Shown here: positions 58,595-64,000 of the stretch, one piece after another
Layout of the letters: each line of letters opens with the position of its first letter
Position numbering within the stretch: the stretch's first letter is position 1
DNA from: CAYRSS01 sp964426945
Lineage (GTDB): Bacteria > Planctomycetota > Phycisphaerae > UBA1845
DNA: 64,000 nucleotides
Direction of reading: 5' to 3'
NCBI GenBank assembly: GCA_964426945.1
Contig: CAYRSS010000001.1
Coordinates: forward strand, 1-64,000
Program-made: the position numbers and the translations under genes
Notes under the pieces: model-generated
Database searches by the model: none
Seen by the model: the letters and a program-made list of their open reading frames with translations, nothing else
Told to the model about the DNA's origin: nothing

Positions 58595-60976
58595 TTACGG
58601 CGTCGATCCCTCGTTCACAGCCGGTCCCACGAACACAGGGCTGCTCCACGCCATCTCACCGTTCTCCAGCACGATGCGCAGGTAATACGAATCGCCCGAT
58701 CCGCTCCGCCCGTCGGAGCGCGTCGCGGCGACATCGTCAATGAACCGGATGACCGCGCTGTTGACGTCTCCGCCGGAATGCAGGATCTCCTGTCCATTGC
58801 GAACCAACGAGGCATATTGAAGCCGAGAAGGCGCCTCGACCCGGGCGCGGATCTCCGGACCCGTATCGGTTTGCCTGGGCGCTTCGCCGCCCATCACCAC
58901 GCCGCTGACGCTGAAGTCGACGATGATCTTTGGCCCGCTGGTCGCATAGCAGCGGCGCTGAGCGAGCGCGTCCCACACGGCCTCACGTGTCGCTTCGTTG
59001 ACCAGCACGCCCGTCAGGCCATGCGTCCACGGATTGCGCCGCCGGGCGATGCCGTGGTGCCACGCGAGACCGTGCGCGTCGCTGCCGCCGACGAGGCCGA
59101 ACCGCTTGCCCAGCGCGAGGCCATCGCGCACGAAGTGGCCGGGCATGCCGCCGCGGTGCTTGATTGGGAGATTGCCCATGAACTCGTAGGCGCCGTGAAC
59201 CGAGACGATTTCGACGTTTGGCTGCGCGACGTGGTCGTGGGCCGACCAGTCGACCCCCGTCCAGCCGATGTGATGCGGGAAGCAGATGCCCTGAAGGTTG
59301 CGAAGCAGCGGAAACAATGTGGCCGAGTCGCCCGTTTCCGGGTTCGTGTGCCAGATCATCGGTCCGTCATCGCGGTAGTAGACGTTCTTGTGGCCGTCGC
59401 CCTGCGGATGGCGGGCGTCGGTCCACTCGAATCCGACCAGCGTCACGAAGCTGCGCGGACCATTGAAGAGGTTCGTGATTGCCTTCAACTGATCCCACTC
59501 GCTGGGCAGGATCCGATTGCCCGTGAAGTCGTCGTGATCGGTCATCACCGCGAAGTCATACTTGTACGACTCGCGGGCTCGCAGGTAGATCTCGTCCGGC
59601 GAGCCCGTTCCGTCGGAGTACGAGCTGTGCATGTGGACGTCGCCGAAGAGCACGCGGTAGCCTTCAACTTCGGCCTTTGCGGTCGGTTCGGCGAAGAATC
59701 CAGGCGGCGGACCGGGGCGCGGCACGGAGCCTTCAAACGGCTCGCGGGCGGGCTCCAGAGGCAACTCCGTCGCGGGCCCGTTGTCGACATCGATGCGCTG
59801 AAGCAGCAGTCGCTGCACGTCGCGCCGGACAGTCCAGACCGTTTTCCCCTCAGTGACGCAGCGCACCCACTGACCGCGACCGCCCCAACCGGGCTTGCTG
59901 AACCGATACGCCGGCGTCCATCCCGCCGACGTGTAGCGGGCCGCGGTGAAGCCTTGAGATGGACGCCCGAAGACCCACATCCCGCCGCTGCCATCGAAAG
60001 TCAGCGTCGGAAACTCGAGTCCCTGATCCTCACCGCGCGGATCATCCTGTCGGCCGGGAAACTGGCCGCGCGGCGCGAACCACTTCCCGTCCTGCAGGCA
60101 GCGCACGTGAACCCAGCGGGGAATATCCCAGCCCCCGTCCGGCGTGCGGTCGCTATGAAACGCGACCCACACTCGTCCCGCCGGGTCGACCTGAATATCC
60201 GCCGAGGAATCAATTGCCGGATGCCAGGTCACGCGCGTCGGCGCGGGGTCTAACTCCGGGGCGATCCTGCGGACGAACACCTCGTGCTGCGCATCGTCGA
60301 CGATCTCGTCCCACGCTGCCCAGACCTCGCGGCCGTTGGACGCGAGTGCGGGTCGAAATGCAAGCCCCGCTCCCGAGATCGTCGTTAACGACTCGCCCGC
60401 GCGCGAGGACCCCAGGACGATCTTCGACGTGTTCCCTCTGACCTCCTCCCACGCGATGAACAGGTCCCCGCCGAGCGCTGCCGCCGCGGGGCGGAAGCGA
60501 TCCGCATCACCGGAGGGGATGCTAAGCACGGCATCGTCACGCCCGGTGATGCACCGGCCAGACACATTCCACCTGCCCGATTTCTTCACCGACCAGGCGG
60601 CCCAGAGGTCGCCGTTCGAACCGGCAGCGAGTGCCGGCCAGCAGGCGTGCCCGTCGGGCTCGCTGATCGATCTCGGTTCGGATGGCCGGCCGTTCTCGAC
60701 TCCACTCAGCAGGATCTGGTCGCGACCTTCGAGGTTCTCGACCCAAGCTATGTGCAGCCGCCCGCCGGAGAGCGCGATCGTCGGATACTCCGCGTAGGCG
60801 CTCCGCGAGATGGGGACCGCTGCGCCGAACTTGACGCCATGCGCGTGCTCCGTGGGAATCGTATCCGGGGGGAAGCCGGGGATGGGGTCCGGATGGGCGA
60901 AGGCGGCGGGGCTGACCAATAAGACAATCATCGCAGCGCATCGCGACACGGCGCTGAAGCAGGATTGGCTGGGCAC
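58595..60976 (-). CDS. Exported PHP-family phosphoesterase with N-terminal propeller-like repeats
   Basis: 793 residues from GTG 60976, with AAGGAG 9 nt upstream. Signal peptide to about residue 27 (AAFA). Residues 50-400 are repeated blade-like units (for example LHIAWVENLEGRDQILLSG, LFIAWEEVRGNTSKIVLGS, VWAAWDEIVDDAQHEVFVRR) that resemble a beta-propeller. The PHP metal centre is at about 445-690: H448 and H450 in GDVHMHSSYSDG, D480-H481 in TDHDD, H568-H569 and the D633/H635 pair in GGSDAHGL. The PHP group hydrolyses phosphoesters; the substrate is unknown. Third gene of an operon with a deacetylase and an MBL-fold protein. Confidence 0.82.
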   Translation of the reverse strand: MPSQSCFSAVSRCAAMIVLLVSPAAFAHPDPIPGFPPDTIPTEHAHGVKFGAAVPISRSAYAEYPTIALSGGRLHIAWVENLEGRDQILLSGVENGRPSEPRSISEPDGHACWPALAAGSNGDLWAAWSVKKSGRWNVSGRCITGRDDAVLSIPSGDADRFRPAAAALGGDLFIAWEEVRGNTSKIVLGSSRAGESLTTISGAGLAFRPALASNGREVWAAWDEIVDDAQHEVFVRRIAPELDPAPTRVTWHPAIDSSADIQVDPAGRVWVAFHSDRTPDGGWDIPRWVHVRCLQDGKWFAPRGQFPGRQDDPRGEDQGLEFPTLTFDGSGGMWVFGRPSQGFTAARYTSAGWTPAYRFSKPGWGGRGQWVRCVTEGKTVWTVRRDVQRLLLQRIDVDNGPATELPLEPAREPFEGSVPRPGPPPGFFAEPTAKAEVEGYRVLFGDVHMHSSYSDGTGSPDEIYLRARESYKYDFAVMTDHDDFTGNRILPSEWDQLKAITNLFNGPRSFVTLVGFEWTDARHPQGDGHKNVYYRDDGPMIWHTNPETGDSATLFPLLRNLQGICFPHHIGWTGVDWSAHDHVAQPNVEIVSVHGAYEFMGNLPIKHRGGMPGHFVRDGLALGKRFGLVGGSDAHGLAWHHGIARRRNPWTHGLTGVLVNEATREAVWDALAQRRCYATSGPKIIVDFSVSGVVMGGEAPRQTDTGPEIRARVEAPSRLQYASLVRNGQEILHSGGDVNSAVIRFIDDVAATRSDGRSGSGDSYYLRIVLENGEMAWSSPVFVGPAVNEGSTP

Positions 60977-61034
60977 TCGAACGACTCCTTCAAGATCCGG
61001 AAACTCTGAGGCGACGCGTCAGTCGCATTGAGGG

Positions 61035-61940
61035 TCAGCGCGCCAGCACATACCGCACGCCTGGCCGAGCAAACCCCGCAAACTCCTGCGACACGAAATC
61101 GAATCGCGGATCATCCCAGTTGTCCGCGTAGTGGTAGAGCAGCATCTTCGATCGCCACGCCGCGGGCAGGGCTCGCAACGCGTCCAGCGGGGCATGGACC
61201 GCCTCGGCCGGACCCTGCAGCATGACGTCGTGAAAGATGACCTCCGCCCGATCGAACCACGCGCCGTTTCGCCCGATGTCCAAGCGGCTGTCCCCTGAGT
61301 AGAACGCGCACGGCGCAGCCTTCGCCGACTCGAAGACCAGCCCGAATGCAGGAGCCCCGTTCGCGGGGGTGGTTCGGACGTGGTCCGCTTCGACGAGCCG
61401 CAGGCGGTACGGCGCGTTCAGCTCGATGACCCCGTCACGTCGATCTCCCGGCTCGAGCGGGAGCGGGTCAAAGAAGTCATCCAGCGTGGCAGCAGCCCCC
61501 AGCCCCGTGGACAACCCTCCCCGGAGTGATTGATCCCAGAGCGTCCGGAGCAGGGCAGGGCTGGCGACCAATTGTGGCCGGTGGACGGCTCCGCCGAGCT
61601 TCGCGAGCCAGAACCGAAGGACCAGCGCGATGTCCTCGAGGCCGCCGAAGTGGTCGACGTGCTGATGGGTGAGCACGATGCGGGCGATGCGGCGGTAGTC
61701 GGCCGGGTCGCAACCGAGCGTCTGCGCGTCCGCCGCGGGGAGACGGTAATGCTCGAAGGCGGATTGGTTCTTGAGCGCGTGCAGCGCCGCGGGGCCCGTG
61801 GTGCCGAAGTCCACGAGGATTGTGTCCAGCGGCGAAACGCCCGGCTCCGGCTGTCCTTCCCAAGTTTCGACCAGGGCGTTGGACTGGTAGTTGCGCCGGG
61901 CGGCCATGTCGCCCACGCCGAGGAATGTGAGGGTCATCAT
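61035..61940 (-). CDS. Metallo-beta-lactamase-fold hydrolase (RNase Z-like branch)
   Basis: 301 residues. LTFLGVGDMAARRNYQSNALV starts the fold; the metal motif is THQHVDHFGG; later ligands are in YSGDSRLDIG and H in LLYHYADNW. It resembles the lactonase/RNase Z-type branch with a Q replacing the first H of HxHxDH in some positions (here HQHVDH, intact). Substrate unknown. Its start overlaps the stop of the deacetylase gene as ATGATG/TGA, so they are translationally coupled. A second ATG at 61937 is an alternative start. Confidence 0.9.
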   Translation of the reverse strand: MMTLTFLGVGDMAARRNYQSNALVETWEGQPEPGVSPLDTILVDFGTTGPAALHALKNQSAFEHYRLPAADAQTLGCDPADYRRIARIVLTHQHVDHFGGLEDIALVLRFWLAKLGGAVHRPQLVASPALLRTLWDQSLRGGLSTGLGAAATLDDFFDPLPLEPGDRRDGVIELNAPYRLRLVEADHVRTTPANGAPAFGLVFESAKAAPCAFYSGDSRLDIGRNGAWFDRAEVIFHDVMLQGPAEAVHAPLDALRALPAAWRSKMLLYHYADNWDDPRFDFVSQEFAGFARPGVRYVLAR

Positions 61941-62803
61941 GTTGCGGGCTCTCCCTCGCGCTCCGGTCGTCCTGATCGCTCGCCGTTATCGCACTCGCGG
62001 AGCAATTCGTCCACCCGCAGGAATCGGTATCCCCGGGACGACAGGACGTCGAGAAGTTCGCCCAGCCGGTCGTAGACCTTGTCGTGGCGCAGGCTGCCGA
62101 GGTGCAGCAGCAACAGGTGCCCGTTGAGGCCGTTCGGCGAGCGGCGTTCCGCGGCGAGAATGTCGTCCACGATCTGTTGCGAACTGGCGAAGCCGGCGTG
62201 CCCCTCGGGAATCCAGTCTCGGTGCGAACCCGTCCCGCGCGTGAAGTTGATCAGGATGACGGATCGCTCCCGCGCCCATTCGACGTGCTGCTCGTTGTAC
62301 CACTCGTACGGCGGAACGAAGTAGATCGTCTCGCCGGAGGGCGGCGCGCCGACGCGGCGCAGGCCGTCGAGGTTGCGTTCGAGATCGGCGTGAAACTCCG
62401 CTCGCGTGACCAGGCTCTTCGCCCGGTCCTCCCACGCCGCATAGAGCAGGTGCGCGTGAGAGTGAGGACCGACGCAGTGGCCATCGTCGACCATGCGCCT
62501 GATGTCGTCGGAGCGGTCCGGGTCGGTGAGGAATGAGCCCGTCAGGAAAAACGAGGCGCGCGCGTCGTGCGCGTTCAGCGCGTCGAGGATGACGCCACAG
62601 CCTTCTCCATGGTCGCCCCCGGTGAAGATCAGGGCGAGTTCGCGGCGGTCGGTGGGGCCGCGGACGATCCCGCCGTGGTCAAATTCGCAGGCCCGAATCC
62701 GGCGTGCCCGAAAGCCCGGCGCCGATTCCCCGGAGCGGCAGCCACCGGTCGCGAGGATCGTTGTCTGGAGGGCCGCGAGCACCAGGGTTAAGGCAAGTTT
62801 CAT
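61937..62803 (-). CDS. Polysaccharide deacetylase (NodB-like) lipoprotein with altered motif 1
   Basis: 288 residues. A lipoprotein signal ends LATGGC (C22). The NodB barrel has LIFTGGDHGEG where classical enzymes have TFDDG, then GHCVGPHSHAHL (motif 2, metal histidines kept) and YFVPPYEWYN. The change moves the usual catalytic aspartate, so activity may be altered or the protein may belong to the FTGGD-type subgroup found in other bacteria. It should act on cell-surface polysaccharide. First gene of the operon with the MBL and PHP genes. Confidence 0.82.
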   Translation of the reverse strand: MKLALTLVLAALQTTILATGGCRSGESAPGFRARRIRACEFDHGGIVRGPTDRRELALIFTGGDHGEGCGVILDALNAHDARASFFLTGSFLTDPDRSDDIRRMVDDGHCVGPHSHAHLLYAAWEDRAKSLVTRAEFHADLERNLDGLRRVGAPPSGETIYFVPPYEWYNEQHVEWARERSVILINFTRGTGSHRDWIPEGHAGFASSQQIVDDILAAERRSPNGLNGHLLLLHLGSLRHDKVYDRLGELLDVLSSRGYRFLRVDELLRECDNGERSGRPEREGEPAT

Positions 62804-62868
62804 TGCGTCTTTACTGCTTCTTCGCGCGAATCCCCTCGGAAACGGCGAGCCGAGGCCGCAGATCAGCC

Positions 62869-62874
62869 TATAAT
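62869..62874 (+). promoter_or_regulatory. Probable -10 element (TATAAT) in the divergent gap ahead of the second PEP-CTERM gene
   Basis: Context CCTATAATTC in the 259-bp gap between the deacetylase (minus) and PEP-CTERM (plus) genes, 189 nt before the latter's ATG. A long leader would be implied, and the palindromic core could also serve the minus strand. Confidence 0.4.
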
Positions 62875-63062
62875 TCCAGCGAGTTCCAGGGCGGTCCAGG
62901 CGCCCGCATCACCTCGCGAGGCGACTAACCTAACCTTAATCAGGAGCTCATCGGGGGGAAACACCTCCCGGCTACAACTTCGGCCGTTCAGCGGGGTGGA
63001 GTGCTTTCTGCCGCAGAGGGCGTCCCCGCGCGACACGTTCGCACACGGAAGGGGAAGAGACC

Positions 63063-63698
63063 ATGATTCGCTTGCTTGCCGCTTCGCTCGTACTCGGCCT
63101 CGCTGCTTCGGCGCAGGCCTCGATTCGGATCACCGAGTGGATGTACTCGGGGGGGACCAGCGAGTTCATCGAGCTGACCAATGTGGGCACCACGGCCGTC
63201 GACCTGACCGGCTGGAGCTTCGATGACGATAGCCGCCTGATCCCCGGTGAGTTTGACCTCAGCGCCGGCGGCACCGTCGCTCCGGGCGAGTCGATCATTA
63301 TCTCCGAGTCCACCGCGGCCGACTTCCGCACGGGCTGGAGCCTGCCCGCGAGCCTCACGGTCCTCGGCGAGCTGGCCACGAACCTGGGCCGCAACGACGA
63401 GATCAACATCTACGACAATCTCGGCCAGCTGGTCGACCGCCTCACCTTCGGCGACCAGAACTTCCCCGGCACGATCCGCACGCAGAACGTGAGCGGCAAC
63501 CCGCTGTCGGCTGCCGCGCTCGGCGCCAATAACGTCACCCTGTGGGGTCTCTCGACCGTCGGCGACGCGTTCGGTTCTTACACGTCGCTCGCCGGCGATG
63601 TCGGCAACCCGGGCACCTCGATCTACGTTCCCGAGCCGGCTTCGATGAGCCTGCTGGTCATCGGCGGTCTGGTGGCTCTTCGCCGCAGCCGTCGTTAA
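63063..63698 (+). CDS. PEP-CTERM protein with lamin-tail-like domain
   Basis: 211 residues with a signal peptide (1-19, ending AQA). Residues 20-165 resemble the lamin tail domain found in secreted bacterial proteins: IRITEWMYSGGTSEFIELTNVGTTAVDLTGWSFDD and LGRNDEINIYDNLGQLVDRLTFGD. The C-terminal sorting tail has PEP in YVPEPASMSLL, the helix LLVIGGLVAL and RRSRR. AAGGGGAAGAG lies just ahead of the ATG. Likely exported and processed by the exosortase at 9910. A strong hairpin follows, then a pseudopilin gene, as in the 51382-54195 cluster. Confidence 0.88.
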   Translation: MIRLLAASLVLGLAASAQASIRITEWMYSGGTSEFIELTNVGTTAVDLTGWSFDDDSRLIPGEFDLSAGGTVAPGESIIISESTAADFRTGWSLPASLTVLGELATNLGRNDEINIYDNLGQLVDRLTFGDQNFPGTIRTQNVSGNPLSAAALGANNVTLWGLSTVGDAFGSYTSLAGDVGNPGTSIYVPEPASMSLLVIGGLVALRRSRR

Positions 63699-63710
63699 GC
63701 GATCGATCGT

Positions 63711-63760
63711 TCGCCACCGGGTCCGCCGGCGCGGCGGGCCCGGTGGCGACGCTTGTTTGA
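63711..63760 (+). terminator. Terminator of the second PEP-CTERM gene
   Basis: TCGCCACCGGG-T-CCGCCG pairs with CGGCGG-G-CCCGGTGGCGA through one G-U pair and a 3-nt loop, an 18-bp stem (63711-63749). It is followed by GCTTGTTTG. It starts 13 bp after the stop. Confidence 0.8.
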
Positions 63761-63893
63761 GCAGCCTTGCTGGCGATCACGAGGGGATGGGATCGCGGTA
63801 AACGAACGGCCTCGGTGCGGCGCGTGTGCCGCCGCGCCGCTCCAGGCTCGTTCGGCCCACTCGGTTCGTCGACCCAGACAGGAAACCCCCCCG

Positions 63894-64000
63894 ATGCGCA
63901 ACTGCCGTCAAGCAGTGCCTGCCCGCACTGCATTCACCCTGATCGAGCTGCTCGTCGTTATTTCGATTATCGCTTTGCTGCTGGCGATCTTGCTTCCGTC
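63894..64000 (+). CDS. Pseudopilin, N-terminal fragment cut by window edge
   Basis: ATG at 63894 opens a frame of 35 codons to the edge: MRNCRQAVPARTAFTLIELL then VVISIIALLLAILLPS. This is the prepilin peptidase site plus helix, very close to the gene at 53383. It lies 195 bp after the PEP-CTERM gene and beyond its terminator, so it probably has its own promoter. The rest of the gene is outside the window. Confidence 0.9.
   Translation, partial: MRNCRQAVPARTAFTLIELLVVISIIALLLAILLP

Overview
This GC-rich window (base composition judged by eye) most likely comes from a Planctomycetota bacterium, probably of the Phycisphaerae type. Evidence for this: an exosortase with PEP-CTERM proteins, pseudopilins with the FTLIELLVVI start, a dockerin-like GDANCDG exoprotein, a membrane protein ending in a CPKCNYDMRGL zinc ribbon, and a ribosomal operon with enlarged L17 and L14 and no L30 gene. 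A run of ten N at 44363-44372 shows a scaffolded draft or metagenome assembly. The taxonomic call is inference; no 16S rRNA gene is present.

Layout. 1-1716: the start of a sulfate-binding protein, a small ribbon-helix-helix regulator behind a tandem palindromic operator, and a zinc-ribbon membrane protein. 1794-12420, all minus strand: an exopolysaccharide/exosortase gene run (outer-membrane export lipoprotein, exosortase, Wzz plus tyrosine autokinase, DegT aminotransferase, UDP-glucuronate decarboxylase) with cobalamin-dependent methionine synthase at its end. 12885-30778: mixed housekeeping genes, including a lipoprotein, a two-component system, DNA polymerase I, rhomboid protease, Nudix hydrolase, YceI, glutathione peroxidase, a very large RseP-like site-2 protease with dxr, HAD and ATP-grasp proteins, cinA, a tyrosine-rich secreted protein and a MarR regulator.

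31051-47044: the merged S10/spc/alpha ribosomal operon, from a textbook TTGACA/TATGCT promoter to a strong terminator. Order: S10-L3-L4-L23-L2-S19-L22-S3-L16-L29-S17-L14-L24-L5-S14-S8-L6-L18-S5-L15-SecY-Map-L36-S13-S11-S4-RpoA-L17. rpmD (L30), infA and adk are missing from their usual places. Most intercistronic spacers are unusually long and carry a GC-rich stem-loop.

47129-64000: HIT protein, YjbQ, chorismate synthase, tRNA-Leu(UAG), heme oxygenase behind a structured leader, a membrane protein, a PEP-CTERM/dockerin-like/pseudopilin cluster, MaoC and PanD, alpha-glucan phosphorylase, a VOC protein, a three-gene operon (polysaccharide deacetylase, metallo-beta-lactamase fold, PHP phosphoesterase), and a second PEP-CTERM gene followed by a second pseudopilin.

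How it fits together: the exosortase at 9910-10884 should process the PEP-CTERM proteins at 51382 and 63063, and the genes around it build and export a polysaccharide, as in the known exosortase/EPS association. A shared -10 element close to CTA(T/G)AAT(C/T)C lies before many transcription units. I found no phage, insertion sequence, CRISPR array or defence island. The most unusual items are the tandem operator, the five-PDZ RseP, substitutions in the L2 signature loop, the hairpin-studded ribosomal operon, and mutually exclusive hairpins ahead of heme oxygenase.
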